A stretch of DNA of 56,126 bases from Candidatus Alcium sp. F082 (GCA_001543395.1 LPNG01000021.1:1-56126), one strand, 5' to 3'; counted from the stretch's first letter, positions 44,251-53,673 are shown. Numbers and translations: made by a program. Notes: generated from the letters alone by a model not told the origin.

Positions 44251-44270
44251 CCCTTCGACAGGCTCAGGGA
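44251..44270. repeat. Third copy of the dispersed CTTCGACAGGCTCAG repeat
   Basis: CCCTTCGACAGGCTCAGGGA lies in the gap between the lipoprotein gene and the polyprenyl synthase gene. Its 15-base core is identical to 9334-9348 and inverse to the copy at 9293-9311. Confidence 0.75.
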
Positions 44271-44307
44271 CCCTAAACATGGTAAAAACCACAAATTTCG
44301 CTCCAAA

Positions 44308-44339
44308 ATTGTCCAATCGGGAATAAATCTTTAATTTTG
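44308..44339 (+). promoter_or_regulatory. Bacteroidota-type promoter for the polyprenyl synthase
   Basis: ATTG at 44308-44311 and TAATTTTG at 44332-44339 are 20 bases apart. The ATG follows 22 bases later at 44362. Confidence 0.55.
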
Positions 44340-44361
44340 TGGCATCGAAACCTCTATTTTC

Positions 44362-45333
44362 ATGGAAAAAATCAAGCAACTGCAACAGGATTTCGCCGAT
44401 TTCCTGGCGAAAACCGACTTCAACGGACAGCCGAAGGAGTTATATGAACCCATTGCCTATACCATCCTGCAGAGCGGCAAACGTCTCCGCCCCATGCTCT
44501 GTCTGTTAGCCAACGAGATGTTTGGTGGCGACGAGCAGGAAGCCTTATGGCCCGCCTTGGCTTTGGAGACCTTCCATAACTTCACCCTCATCCACGACGA
44601 CATCATGGACAAGGCCCCCATGCGCCGTGGAATGCCGACAGTCTACCAAAAATGGAATGCCGACATCGCCATCCTCTCCGGCGATGCCATGCTGGCCAAA
44701 GCCTTCCAATTTGCCTTGAAGCCCAAACAAGGTGCAGAACTTGCCCAACAACTGAGCAAAGTAGCCATTGAAATTTGTGAGGGTCAGCAGATGGACCTCA
44801 ACTTCGAGACCCTCGGCAACGTCACCATCCCTGAATACCTCGAGATGATTCGCCTGAAGACGGCAGTGCTGTTGGCCACGGCCTTGCAGATGGGCGCCAC
44901 AGCTGCAGGAGCAGATGAAACTGACATCCATCATCTTTACAACTTCGGCATCAATCTGGGCATGAGCTTCCAGCTGCAGGACGACATCCTCGACCTCTAC
45001 AGCGACGTGAAGGTCTTCGGCAAACGCCATGGCGGCGACATCGCCGACAACAAGAAGACCTATCTCTACCTGAAAGCCTTGGAACTGGCATCGGAACGCG
45101 ACCGCAAACGCCTCCAACAGCTCTTCACCCTCCGTATCGACCACGACGAAGAGGAGAAGATCGAAGAGGTGCAATCCATTTACGACCGCCTACACGTGAA
45201 AGAAGCCGTCGAAGCGGTGATGCTCGAATACGACCGCAAGGCTTTTGAGGATTTGGATGCCGTCAGCCTAACTGAAGAAAAGAAAAAGCACCTCCGCACG
45301 TATGCAGAGATGCTTTCTGGTAGGAAGAAATAA
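44362..45333 (+). CDS. Polyprenyl diphosphate synthase (trans-prenyltransferase)
   Basis: The 323-residue enzyme condenses isopentenyl diphosphate with allylic diphosphates to make long isoprenoid chains, most likely for menaquinone. Both Asp-rich motifs are present: D79-D80-I-M-D83 (LIHDDIMDKAPMRRG) and D207-D208-I-L-D211 (FQLQDDILDLYSD), which bind Mg2+ and diphosphate. The final chain length cannot be read with certainty. It has its own promoter. Confidence 0.93.
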   Translation: MEKIKQLQQDFADFLAKTDFNGQPKELYEPIAYTILQSGKRLRPMLCLLANEMFGGDEQEALWPALALETFHNFTLIHDDIMDKAPMRRGMPTVYQKWNADIAILSGDAMLAKAFQFALKPKQGAELAQQLSKVAIEICEGQQMDLNFETLGNVTIPEYLEMIRLKTAVLLATALQMGATAAGADETDIHHLYNFGINLGMSFQLQDDILDLYSDVKVFGKRHGGDIADNKKTYLYLKALELASERDRKRLQQLFTLRIDHDEEEKIEEVQSIYDRLHVKEAVEAVMLEYDRKAFEDLDAVSLTEEKKKHLRTYAEMLSGRKK

Positions 45334-45338
45334 CCCGA

Positions 45339-45764
45339 TTATTGCTCGTTAGCAACACGTTTGGCGGGCGCATTCTTCATGTGCTTGCGCTCTTTCATGG
45401 CTTCATGCTTGCGCATTTTCTTTCCGTCGACTTTCAGCGCCTTTCTTTCGGCCCTGGCTTTTCTGTCGGCTCTGACTTTCTTGTCGGCAGCCACCTTCTT
45501 GTCGTTATCCGCCTTTTTGGCATCGCAGCACTCGGCGTTTTTCTCCTTGTCGGCCGAAATCTTTTTGTCGGCGCAGCAGTCGTCGGTCTTCTTCACCGGC
45601 TCTTGTGCAACAGTAGTTGTCGAAGGTTTTTCGGCCTTTGTAGTCACCTTGGCGGCCTCAGCCTTCTTCACTTTCACTTCAGCATTCTGGGCATTCGCGG
45701 TTTGAATGCTCATGGCACCGATGGCAAACATGGCCATGACGCCCAATAAGATGGTTTTCTTCAT
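45339..45764 (-). CDS. Small secreted Lys-rich protein with paired cysteines
   Basis: The 141-residue protein has a signal peptide (MKKTILLGVMAMFAIGAMSI...ANAQ). The mature part is low-complexity: about a quarter Lys, with repeated ADKK words. Two Cys-Cys pairs lie in similar contexts (DDCCADKK and AECCDAKK). The last 40 residues are very basic with scattered His and Met. I do not recognise a family. The composition hints at metal or nucleic-acid/LPS binding outside the cytoplasm, which is only an inference. It lies 62 bases downstream of queA on the same strand; the small gap holds no clear promoter. Confidence 0.75.
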   Translation of the reverse strand: MKKTILLGVMAMFAIGAMSIQTANAQNAEVKVKKAEAAKVTTKAEKPSTTTVAQEPVKKTDDCCADKKISADKEKNAECCDAKKADNDKKVAADKKVRADRKARAERKALKVDGKKMRKHEAMKERKHMKNAPAKRVANEQ

Positions 45765-45825
45765 TTTGATATAGTATTAGTTTGTTTTTACGTCGTCAGA
45801 TAATTACAAAAACCGTTCCAAAATC

Positions 45826-47037
45826 TCAAGGCAGAAACAGGCAGCTGTCGCCATAACTAAGGAAACGGAAGCCATGGTCCAAGGCGAAACGGTAGCAGTC
45901 TTTCCAACGTTCCCCGATGAGTGCCGACACCAGTAATAACAGCGTACTCTTGGGTTGATGGAAATTGGTGATGAGGCCTGTGATGACACGCATCTTATAG
46001 GATGGCGCTATCATCAAGGCCGTGCTGGCCTCCAGTCGCGTCAAGCCATGCTTGTCGAGATACTCCAAAATGGCATGCAAAGCATCCACGGCCGATATGT
46101 CCTCATGGTCTTCATAAGGGAACCATTGCTCCACATGCAAAGGCCTCAATTCATCCCCTTGCTCCTTCAGCATCACGCCGATCCAATAGAGACTCTCCAA
46201 GGTGCGGGTACTGGTGGTTCCCACAGGAATGATAGGCTTGCCATATCGCTGCACCAGGTTTTGTATCAGCGACTTACGGACTATGATAGTCTCCGAGTGC
46301 ATGGCATGCTCCCCAATGGTTTCGGTGGCCACTGGGCGGAAGGTGCCTGCACCCACATGGAGTGTTACCTCGTCGAAATCGAAGCCTTGCTTATGCAAGT
46401 CCTCCATCAATGGTTTGGTGAAATGCAGTCCCGCCGTGGGGGCAGCGACAGAGCCATCGTAACGGGCGAAGACGGTCTGATAACGGTCGCGGTCGCTGGG
46501 CTCGGCATCGCGATGTAGGTAAGGCGGCAACGGTATCTCGCCCGCAGCCTCAAGCACGGCGGCAAACGACAGGTGTTCAGGAGTCCATGAGAACTCAATC
46601 TCAGAGTATTGGTCGTTGTGGGCTATGCGATCGGCAAACAAGGTCACTTTCTCCCCTTTCACCGAGAGCTCCATCGAGAGCTTGCCTTCCTTCCAACGCT
46701 TGGCATTGCCGACCAGGCATTTCCACCGCACAGGCGACGAGGCGCTGAAGGCCACTTGATAGTCTTTCTCTGGCTCGAGACAGAACACCTCGATGCGCGA
46801 TCCCGTCGCCTTATGGAACTGCAAGCGGGCACGAATGACCTTGGTCTCGTTGAAGACCAGCAGGGCATCCTTAGGCAGGAAGTCGCCCACGTGCTTGAAT
46901 CGTGATTCGCTTATCTCATTGTCTTTCAGCACTAATAGTTTCGATGCATCACGCTCGGCCAAAGGATATTTGGCGATGCGTTCCTCGGGCAATGGATAGT
47001 CGTAGGCCTCAATGGAAATGTCTTTTACAGCGCTCAT
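45826..47037 (-). CDS. queA: S-adenosylmethionine:tRNA ribosyltransferase-isomerase QueA
   Basis: The 403-residue enzyme transfers and isomerises the ribosyl group of SAM onto preQ1 at tRNA position 34, giving epoxyqueuosine. The signatures YDYPLPEERIAKYPLAERD, LLVFNETKVIRARL, APTAGLHFT, EVTLHVGAGTFRPV and PKSTLLLLVSALIG are present. The start ATG at 47037 (MSAVKDISIEAYDYP) follows a promoter element. Longer than E. coli QueA (356) but normal for Bacteroidota. Confidence 0.96.
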   Translation of the reverse strand: MSAVKDISIEAYDYPLPEERIAKYPLAERDASKLLVLKDNEISESRFKHVGDFLPKDALLVFNETKVIRARLQFHKATGSRIEVFCLEPEKDYQVAFSASSPVRWKCLVGNAKRWKEGKLSMELSVKGEKVTLFADRIAHNDQYSEIEFSWTPEHLSFAAVLEAAGEIPLPPYLHRDAEPSDRDRYQTVFARYDGSVAAPTAGLHFTKPLMEDLHKQGFDFDEVTLHVGAGTFRPVATETIGEHAMHSETIIVRKSLIQNLVQRYGKPIIPVGTTSTRTLESLYWIGVMLKEQGDELRPLHVEQWFPYEDHEDISAVDALHAILEYLDKHGLTRLEASTALMIAPSYKMRVITGLITNFHQPKSTLLLLVSALIGERWKDCYRFALDHGFRFLSYGDSCLFLP

Positions 47038-47046
47038 CGTTGAAAT

Positions 47047-47080
47047 TTTGCGCAAAAGTAGGGATTTATTCCTATTTTTG
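47047..47080 (+). promoter_or_regulatory. Bacteroidota-type promoter for the GtrA-like gene
   Basis: TTTG at 47047-47050 and TATTTTTG at 47073-47080 are 22 bases apart, and the ATG follows at 47100. Confidence 0.55.
47053..47060 (-). promoter_or_regulatory. Bacteroidota-type -7 element for queA
   Basis: It reads TACTTTTG on the minus strand, 16 bases before the queA start. It lies within the spacer of the divergent gtrA promoter. Confidence 0.5.
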
Positions 47081-47099
47081 CGCCGTTAAAGCAAAAGAG

Positions 47100-47510
47100 A
47101 TGAATCCCCTGCCCCTAAAAATAGAGCTGACCCGTGAATTCCTGCTGAAATTCCTGAAATTCGGCGTGGTGGGTTTGTCGGGCGTATTTGTCAACTTCGG
47201 CGTGACCTATGTTTGCAAGGAATGGCTGAAGTGGAACAAATACCTGAGCAACATCTTGGGCTTCATCTTCGCCGCCACCACCAACTACCTCCTCAACCGC
47301 TGGTGGACCTTTGAGAGCACCAACCCACAAGTAGGCATAGAATATGCCAAATACTTCGGCATCGCCATTGTCGGATTGGGCATCGACACCTTTACGGTAT
47401 GGCTGCTCAACGGTAAACTGAAATGGAATTTCTACCTCAGCAAGGTCTTTGCTGTGGGTGCCTCCACATTGTGGAATTTCTTCGGCAACCTGTTGTTTAC
47501 GTTTGCCTAA
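47100..47510 (+). CDS. GtrA-family membrane protein
   Basis: The 136-residue protein has four membrane helices and the GtrA signatures LKFGVVGLSGVFVNFGVTYV, NYLLNRWWTFES and LWNFFGNLLFTF. GtrA proteins are thought to flip or present polyprenyl-linked sugars for surface polysaccharide modification. No glycosyltransferase partner is adjacent, though an O-antigen ligase lies nearby. Its stop overlaps the convergent cdd stop by 4 bases. Confidence 0.9.
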   Translation: MNPLPLKIELTREFLLKFLKFGVVGLSGVFVNFGVTYVCKEWLKWNKYLSNILGFIFAATTNYLLNRWWTFESTNPQVGIEYAKYFGIAIVGLGIDTFTVWLLNGKLKWNFYLSKVFAVGASTLWNFFGNLLFTFA

Positions 47511-47992
47511 TCAAGGAACTTATCCAAGAAGATGAACGGCATCAGCGACTCTATGCCACTGAAGACGAATATGGGACCCGTTTCGCCTTGGCAAAGCACG
47601 CGTAGCGGCTGTTTTGAGAGCTGCTCCACCTCCACCATCACTTGGCGGCAGGCGCCACAGGGTGCGACAGGCTCGTCGATGGTTTTGCTGGCCGAATAGG
47701 CCGTCACCGCCAATGACTCAAAGGCCACGCCTGGGTATTGTGCCATGGCGGCAAACATCGCCACTCGCTCAGCACAAAGACCACTGGGATAAGCAGCGTT
47801 CTCGATGTTGTTGCCCGTCACGACCTTGCCGTTGGCCAGACGCACCGCCGCACCCACATTGAACTTGGAATAAGGTGCGTAGGCATTACGAGCCGCTTCA
47901 TGGGCACGATGCATCAATTCCGCATCCTGCTGCGACAACTCTTCCATGGCGTCGTACACTTCGTAGGGGCAGACAAATTGCTCTTTCCTCAT
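47507..47992 (-). CDS. cdd: Cytidine deaminase
   Basis: The 161-residue enzyme deaminates cytidine and deoxycytidine for pyrimidine salvage. The zinc site is C-A-E (GLCAERVAMF) and PCGACRQ, the homotetrameric short form. AAYPSGLCAE and FNVGAAVRLANG are typical. It lies after the O-antigen ligase gene, whose 3' end contains the cdd promoter (48013-48043). It is the second deaminase of the pyrimidine pathway in this window. Confidence 0.95.
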   Translation of the reverse strand: MRKEQFVCPYEVYDAMEELSQQDAELMHRAHEAARNAYAPYSKFNVGAAVRLANGKVVTGNNIENAAYPSGLCAERVAMFAAMAQYPGVAFESLAVTAYSASKTIDEPVAPCGACRQVMVEVEQLSKQPLRVLCQGETGPIFVFSGIESLMPFIFLDKFLD

Positions 47993-48003
47993 GATTGATG
48001 GTA

Positions 48004-49674
48004 TTATTGGTGCAAAGATAGCTTTTTTCTGGCAAACAACAAAATGGACACAAAGAAAGCAAACAAAGTGGCTCCTGCTTGCGTCTCAAGCGTGTCCTCA
48101 GGAAACATCGAAAGCAGCATGATGGTGAGAAACACCGCATACAGATAGGTGTGGTTTCGTTTCGACGAGAACCAAGGATAGAACAGGACGAAAAGGAAAA
48201 ACGCCAGCCCCAACAATCCAAAGGCTACGGCGATGGCAAGATATTGGTTGTGGGCACGAAAACGGAATTCCTCCTTCAGTGGAGAATGGATCTCGTCATA
48301 AGTCTGGGCAAAGGCCTGCGGCACGTCACCCGTACCCACCCCAAACCAGGGATGCTGACCGATGATATGGAACGAAGCCCGAGTGTATTCAAGACGTTGC
48401 GAGAGCGAGCCACCATTGGGGTTGTTGAAACGGCGGTAGAGTCCGTATTCGAACAAGGTGGAAGAAAGGCGGGCATGAATACCGGGATGTTTCCAGTTGT
48501 TGTAGTTGGCCACACCTTGTTCAATATTATTGACATCCTCATCCGTCAAGGCCATCACACCTTGGGCATCCTTGCGTAGACCTTTGGAAGTGAGATAACG
48601 CGATAAGGTGGCCTCAAGATCCTCTCCATTGCGTGTCATTCCTTCCAGCGGCAAGCTGCTACGCTGGGGCCAAGCCTCTTGCAACTCCTTTCTGCAATAA
48701 TAAAGCCCGACATACTTGCCGTCCTCAACGGGATTGCAAACCGTATCATGCCAATAATCGTTGCCCAATGCTGTTTTCTTCTCCAAGGCGGCGAAATCCA
48801 CAGGCTCCACCTTCAGCATAGGGCGCACGAAATGTATCGCCAACAAAATACCGACAACCAAGAGCACCAAAGCTGTAGCGCCAACGGCGATATGCCAAGC
48901 CCTACTCTTTTTCCATTGCAGGAAGGCGTAAATAGCCGTAACCAAAACAATTGCACCAAGGATGACATAGCCCGACAAGGACTCAAAGATGTAGATTTGA
49001 TAGATGAACCAAAACAGCAGGAAATACTGAAGGTATCGGTTGATGGCAATCTTTGTACTGAAAGCAGGAACGGGAAATCTTGCTTTGGACGGTCCTCCAA
49101 CCCTTTGAGAGTTCTCAGAGACCTTGGTTTTCACAATATACCACCCGATGATGGCAATGCAGAAAACGATGTTGAGGCAGAAGCGGATATGACTGATGAA
49201 ACGAGAGATCTCGCGCACGTCCTCGTAATCATGCCGCCAATAGGTAATACTACTAAACAGCGTGGCGATGAAGACCGAAATCACATACACCAGCATCACC
49301 AAGTCGAAGCGCTTGCGGTCAAGCGGTTCCATGCTTGAAAGTACGAAGGGCATGACCAAGATGGGCAACTTGACGCGAAGGTCTTTCATGGCATAGTGGA
49401 AATCGGAAGTCCATAGCAGTCCTACGACATGCATAAGGTAAAAAGCCACCAAGAGAACGGCAGCTTTGTTGTGGAAGAAACGGGAGAGTTTTGTTTTAAT
49501 CCCCCCGGCCCCCTTAAAAGGGGGAGTAAAGGCATCAACAAGCCAAACAGTCGCCAGCCAAAACTGCGACATGCCCATGAGGAAGGGCGAGAGCGTCAGG
49601 CCTACCGCCACCATCAGCAAGCCCAAGAGATAGGCTTGGTTCAGATAGGGTCGTATGGAAGCCTGCGACGTCAT
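48004..49674 (-). CDS. O-antigen ligase/polymerase-like membrane protein
   Basis: The 556-residue protein has about ten membrane helices and a large central soluble loop (residues about 290-440). The Wzy/WaaL-type ligase motif appears near the C-terminal loop end (ASFHIIGQHPWFGVGTGDVPQAF, then RAHNQYLAIAVAFGL). Such proteins polymerise O-antigen or attach it to lipid A core. The start ATG at 49674 overlaps the protease stop (ATGA); the GTG one codon earlier is less likely. Confidence 0.87.
   Translation of the reverse strand: MTSQASIRPYLNQAYLLGLLMVAVGLTLSPFLMGMSQFWLATVWLVDAFTPPFKGAGGIKTKLSRFFHNKAAVLLVAFYLMHVVGLLWTSDFHYAMKDLRVKLPILVMPFVLSSMEPLDRKRFDLVMLVYVISVFIATLFSSITYWRHDYEDVREISRFISHIRFCLNIVFCIAIIGWYIVKTKVSENSQRVGGPSKARFPVPAFSTKIAINRYLQYFLLFWFIYQIYIFESLSGYVILGAIVLVTAIYAFLQWKKSRAWHIAVGATALVLLVVGILLAIHFVRPMLKVEPVDFAALEKKTALGNDYWHDTVCNPVEDGKYVGLYYCRKELQEAWPQRSSLPLEGMTRNGEDLEATLSRYLTSKGLRKDAQGVMALTDEDVNNIEQGVANYNNWKHPGIHARLSSTLFEYGLYRRFNNPNGGSLSQRLEYTRASFHIIGQHPWFGVGTGDVPQAFAQTYDEIHSPLKEEFRFRAHNQYLAIAVAFGLLGLAFFLFVLFYPWFSSKRNHTYLYAVFLTIMLLSMFPEDTLETQAGATLFAFFVSILLFARKKLSLHQ
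48013..48043 (-). promoter_or_regulatory. Bacteroidota-type promoter for cdd inside the O-antigen ligase 3' end
   Basis: TATCTTTG on the minus strand (48013-48020) is preceded by TTTG (48040-48043) at 19 bases. The element lies within the last codons of the upstream gene. Confidence 0.55.
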
Positions 49675-51320
49675 CACTTGCCACTCAGAATGCTGTGGTA
49701 TTCGTCCTTGCCGTTGGTGTTGAGCAGAATCTCAAAAGCGCGTTTCAAGTCGGGGTCATCGTTTAATGAAGCCACGATGCGACCTCTCTGATAGTAGTAA
49801 CGTCCCACAATCTCGGAACGAAGCAACTCTTCGATGTCCTTGCGGTTGCTGATCAGGTCGTTGGCCTTCTCGGCGGCGAGGTTCTTCTCCAAAAGCTCGA
49901 TCTGCGGCTTGATCTTGTCGAGATAGCCTTCGTCCTTGGCCGTCTTCTTCAACTTTTCGATGGCCTTCTCGCTCTCGGTGGTATAGCTGAACTTCTTGTC
50001 CTTCACAAACTTCATAAAGTCCTGATAGGTGGCCTCATCGATCTGGAAACGGTCGGCCGAGTCGATGCTCTTATGTTCGCTGTAATACTTGTTGGCATAG
50101 TCGAAGATATAGTTTTTGCCATACAGATAAGCCGTCACAATGGCATAAGGATCGCGTTTGACCTTTACATCAGGCATGATGCCATGACCTTCATAAACGG
50201 TACGGCCATGGATGGTCTTGAAGGCCTTGCCGAGGGTGTCGTTCTTGGTCTGGGTGGTGTCTTTCTTGTGCGAGTAGTCGATCTCCTGGATGCAACGGCC
50301 GCTGGGGATGTAGTAATGTGCCACGGTGACTTTCATCTGGGTGTTGTAGCTCAAAGGCAGAATATTCTGCACCAAGCCCTTGCCAAAGGTACGTTCACCA
50401 ATGATGACACCACGGTCATAGTCCTGGATGGCACCTGCCACAATCTCGCTGGCCGAGGCACTGTTGCCGTCGACGAGGATGGCCAAGGGGATATCGAGGT
50501 CAACAGGGTCGTTGGTGGTAGGATGCAGGCTATTGGCCGTGGCGGCCTTGCCTTTCATGGAGACGACGGGCTTTCCTTTGGGAATGAACATATTGACAAT
50601 GTCGACCGCTTCGTTCATCAGGCCACCGCCGTTGCCACGCAAGTCGAGCACAAAGCCTTTGAGTTGGCCTTTCTTACGCATCTCTGCAAACTTCTCCTTC
50701 ACCTCTTTGGCAGCGTCGCGGGTGAATCCGCTCAGTTGGAGGTAGGCAATGCCATTGTCGAACAACTTATAATAAGGTATGTTGTCGATCTTCACCTTCT
50801 CGCGTTTCAAGGTCTTTTCAATGGGTTTCTCCTGACCGTAACGCTTGAGTTTCAGCGTCACCTCGGTGCCAGGCTGTCCCTTCAGCAGGTTGCTGACTTC
50901 CTGGGTGTTTTTCTTCTTACAGTCGACACCATTCACCTCAAGGATGACATCGCCGGCGATAATACCTGCTTTCTGCGCAGGCCAGCCATAGTAGGGGTCG
51001 GAGATACGGGTAAACTCGCCGTCATACTGGATGATGGCACCGATACCGCCATACTCGCCTGTGGTCATAAACTTGGCGTTCTCAATGTCCGACTCGGGGA
51101 TGAAAACGGTGTAAGGGTCAAGGCCGTCGAGCATGGCCTTGATAGCAGTCTCGTTGAGTTCGCCGGGGTTGATTTCATCGACATAGTTGAGGTTGAGCTC
51201 CCGCAGGAGGCTGTTGAAGATGTCGAGGCTTTTGGCGATCTCGAAGTTGTTCTGCTTCTCTTGTGCAAAGAGGCCGATGGGGAGAAGCAGTGCCAGGATT
51301 AGGATACGTATGTGTTTCAT
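49674..51320 (-). CDS. S41 carboxy-terminal processing protease
   Basis: The 548-residue protease has a signal peptide (MKHIRILILALLLPIGLFAQ), a PDZ domain (GIGAIIQYDGEFTRISDPYYGWPAQKAGIIAGD) and an S41 catalytic core. The nucleophile lies in SASASE (residues 287-292, probably S289), with K314 in FGKGLVQ as general base. C-terminal residues 440-548 are a helical extension. It processes or degrades envelope proteins. It sits downstream of yidD and is coupled to the O-antigen ligase gene. Confidence 0.95.
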   Translation of the reverse strand: MKHIRILILALLLPIGLFAQEKQNNFEIAKSLDIFNSLLRELNLNYVDEINPGELNETAIKAMLDGLDPYTVFIPESDIENAKFMTTGEYGGIGAIIQYDGEFTRISDPYYGWPAQKAGIIAGDVILEVNGVDCKKKNTQEVSNLLKGQPGTEVTLKLKRYGQEKPIEKTLKREKVKIDNIPYYKLFDNGIAYLQLSGFTRDAAKEVKEKFAEMRKKGQLKGFVLDLRGNGGGLMNEAVDIVNMFIPKGKPVVSMKGKAATANSLHPTTNDPVDLDIPLAILVDGNSASASEIVAGAIQDYDRGVIIGERTFGKGLVQNILPLSYNTQMKVTVAHYYIPSGRCIQEIDYSHKKDTTQTKNDTLGKAFKTIHGRTVYEGHGIMPDVKVKRDPYAIVTAYLYGKNYIFDYANKYYSEHKSIDSADRFQIDEATYQDFMKFVKDKKFSYTTESEKAIEKLKKTAKDEGYLDKIKPQIELLEKNLAAEKANDLISNRKDIEELLRSEIVGRYYYQRGRIVASLNDDPDLKRAFEILLNTNGKDEYHSILSGK

Positions 51321-51341
51321 ATTCTGTATGTTATTTTATCA

Positions 51342-51572
51342 TTAAGGAACGGGGTCATAGCCACTCCCACCCCAAGGGTTGCAGGAAAGTATACGCTTGA
51401 AGGTGAGCCATCCGCCTTTGAAGAACCCGTACTTCTCGATGGCTTCGATGCCATAGTTGGAGCAAGTGGGAGTGTAGCGACAACTCTTCCCGATGTAAGG
51501 CGACAGCGTCACCTGGTAGAGCCGGATCAAAAGGATCAGGAACTTAGCGGGCAGTTTTGCTATGCGTTTCAT
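51342..51572 (-). CDS. yidD: YidD membrane protein insertion efficiency factor
   Basis: The 76-residue protein has the YidD pattern: an N-terminal amphipathic helix ([22 protein letters not shown]) and the Cys-rich [14 protein letters not shown] and [16 protein letters not shown]. It assists YidC-dependent membrane insertion. The start MKRIAKLP at 51572 overlaps rnpA by 29 bases; an upstream ATG at 51602 would overlap more. The rnpA-yidD pairing is widely conserved. Confidence 0.95.
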   Translation of the reverse strand: MKRIAKLPAKFLILLIRLYQVTLSPYIGKSCRYTPTCSNYGIEAIEKYGFFKGGWLTFKRILSCNPWGGSGYDPVP

Positions 51573-51966
51573 GGCTGGAACCATATTTTTTGGCAAGGTC
51601 ATGTACGACCTTCTGCGTCTTCTTGAACAACTCTTCGTAGGAATGGATTACGGTAGCTGTATACACTAACGCTACATCGACGGAAATATTATCCTTTTGG
51701 CAGATTTCGTATAGTGGTGCCTTGTTTTTTCGCCACGACTCACGGATGAGCCTCTTCACGCGGTTGCGCTTGATGGCATGGTGGAAGCGTTTCTTGGAGA
51801 CGGATACCAGCAGACGGCAGGTCACAGGACGGCTTTCGTCGCGACGGAAAAGGAAAACGACACGAAAAGGATAGACGGAGAAGCCTTCACCTTTATCGAA
51901 CAGCAGCTGGATATCATTCTCCTTGCAGATGCGTTCATATTTCGGGAGATTCTCCTTGACGGCCAT
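51544..51966 (-). CDS. rnpA: Ribonuclease P protein component
   Basis: The 140-residue basic protein is the protein partner of RNase P RNA in 5' maturation of tRNA. The RNR motif is visible in [20 protein letters not shown], and the N-terminus [18 protein letters not shown] is typical. It lies between hemD and yidD, the Bacteroidota order, rather than next to rpmH. Confidence 0.95.
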   Translation of the reverse strand: MAVKENLPKYERICKENDIQLLFDKGEGFSVYPFRVVFLFRRDESRPVTCRLLVSVSKKRFHHAIKRNRVKRLIRESWRKNKAPLYEICQKDNISVDVALVYTATVIHSYEELFKKTQKVVHDLAKKYGSSHETHSKTAR

Positions 51967-51995
51967 AGACGATAAGGCTTTGAAAAGCAGTCTTT

Positions 51996-52760
51996 TTATC
52001 TTTTCTTATTCTTCTTCTGCTCAGCAATAAGGAACTCCTCGATGGCCATGGTCATCGAAGGGGCGGTCTGCGTAGGAGCACGGAAGTTGAGTTCGAAGCC
52101 AGCATCGACGATGGCCTGGCAGGTGGCATCGCCGAAGCCACCGATGGCGACTTCCTTCTGTTCGAATTCAGGGAAGTTCTCCTTCAAGGAATGGATACCG
52201 GCGGGGCTGAAGAAGACCAGCATATCGTAGTCATTGATCTTCACCACGTCCCTAAGGTCGGCAGGCACCGTGCGGAACATCACCGCCTTGGTGAAGTTGA
52301 GCTTGGCTGCAGTCAGCAGGTCGGTGGTGGAATCGGAGCTGATATCGGAGCAGCAGTAGAGGTATTTCTCGTCCTTGTGCTTCTTCATGATATCGACAAG
52401 GTCGTTCAAGGTCTGGTTGCCATAGAATACCTTACGTTTGCGGTATTGCACATAACGTTGAAGGTAAAAAGCGGTCGACTCGTTGATGCAAAAGTATTTC
52501 AAGGTCTCAGGGACGGCATAACGCATCTCCTTGGCGACTCTGAAGAAATGGTCAATGGCATTACGGCTGGTGAGGATGATGGCAGTATATTCGGGGAGTT
52601 TGATATGTTCTTGACGCAGTTCGCTTGCAGTGACATCGTCGAGTTTGATAAACTTTTCAAAAGTGAAGTTCACTCCGTACTTCTTCATCATATCGGCAAA
52701 AGGAGTCTTCGTAATGTCGGCCGGCTTGGGCTGTGACACCAAAATTGACTTAATCTTCAT
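51996..52760 (-). CDS. hemD: Uroporphyrinogen-III synthase family protein HemD
   Basis: The 254-residue protein matches the two-domain HemD fold, with phrases ILTSRNAIDHFFRVA and LVFFSPAGIHSLKENFP, then AIGGFGDATCQAIVDAGFELNFRAP. HemD cyclises hydroxymethylbilane to uroporphyrinogen III, for heme or cobamides. The family is poorly conserved and no other tetrapyrrole gene is nearby, so the exact reaction is inferred. It lies 66 bases downstream of the DUF4271 gene in the same run; that gap holds nothing recognised. Confidence 0.82.
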   Translation of the reverse strand: MKIKSILVSQPKPADITKTPFADMMKKYGVNFTFEKFIKLDDVTASELRQEHIKLPEYTAIILTSRNAIDHFFRVAKEMRYAVPETLKYFCINESTAFYLQRYVQYRKRKVFYGNQTLNDLVDIMKKHKDEKYLYCCSDISSDSTTDLLTAAKLNFTKAVMFRTVPADLRDVVKINDYDMLVFFSPAGIHSLKENFPEFEQKEVAIGGFGDATCQAIVDAGFELNFRAPTQTAPSMTMAIEEFLIAEQKKNKKR

Positions 52761-52826
52761 CTTTTCTTCCTTAATTTAAGAACGTCTTTTTACGCGATTT
52801 TCGCCACTTCCGTTGATTATAACTCG

Positions 52827-53651
52827 TTAAAAGACAGAGCCGTGAGTAAAGTATCGAAGACCTGCTGTCACGAGCGTCGCAACGGGTGCGATTTCGAGGG
52901 CGCAAAGATACAAAAAAATATAAAACGCCGATATTTTTGTTGAAACTCTCGTCTCGATAATCCCCAAGACGAGCCTGACAAAAGCCGCCAAGGCCAATAC
53001 CGCAAGGCCAATCCAAATAAAATACCTTGTTGGATTATAAATCAACAACAGGACGATAGGCACCATGAGCATCAGGGTAAAGACGGAGACGGAAAACTGG
53101 ACGGTCATCTGCCGGTCGACGGTGTCGCGGGTGTCGAAGAGCCAGTTGACGAAATGCAGCGTCAGATAACGGAGCAGCACCCATCCCGCCACGAAAGCGC
53201 ATAACGTCATGAACACATTCCATCCGTTGTATCTTGCCACATCGTGCGAGAGCACGACACAACTCTTCTGCACGAAGAGAGCCATGAGCAGGATGTAACC
53301 CACCGTGAACGACACGCAGAGGAAGCTCCGCACGGGGTTCCACTCACGCAACAGTTGGTTGGTGTGCGACACACCTCCTGGCACCGAAAGCATCTGGCGG
53401 AATTGACGGGGATAAAGCTGCTTGTTGAGCACGATAAGGAGCAGCATGAGTCCCAAAAGCGCCAGGTTCCAGCCCTGCAGGATCTCGTACGACACGCGTA
53501 GCACAGGCGTCATCGTGCCTCGAAACCCCGGAGCAATGAAGTTGGGCACCACACTGTCGCAAGCGATGCTGTCGACAACGCGCAACGTATCAACGGCTTG
53601 CGTCGGCTCCACAAAAGGGTTGGCATAGAATATATCGGGATACTGCGGCAT
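52827..53651 (-). CDS. DUF4271 membrane protein
   Basis: The 274-residue protein has an N-terminal soluble part of about 65 residues, then about seven membrane helices (for example WNLALLGLMLLLIVL, FLCVSFTVGYILLMALF, FMTLCAFVAGWVLLRYL). It belongs to the Bacteroidota DUF4271 family, almost always found upstream of hemD, as here. The function is unknown. Confidence 0.88.
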   Translation of the reverse strand: MPQYPDIFYANPFVEPTQAVDTLRVVDSIACDSVVPNFIAPGFRGTMTPVLRVSYEILQGWNLALLGLMLLLIVLNKQLYPRQFRQMLSVPGGVSHTNQLLREWNPVRSFLCVSFTVGYILLMALFVQKSCVVLSHDVARYNGWNVFMTLCAFVAGWVLLRYLTLHFVNWLFDTRDTVDRQMTVQFSVSVFTLMLMVPIVLLLIYNPTRYFIWIGLAVLALAAFVRLVLGIIETRVSTKISAFYIFLYLCALEIAPVATLVTAGLRYFTHGSVF

Positions 53652-53673
53652 GAATATCTTTCAAATTACGCTG

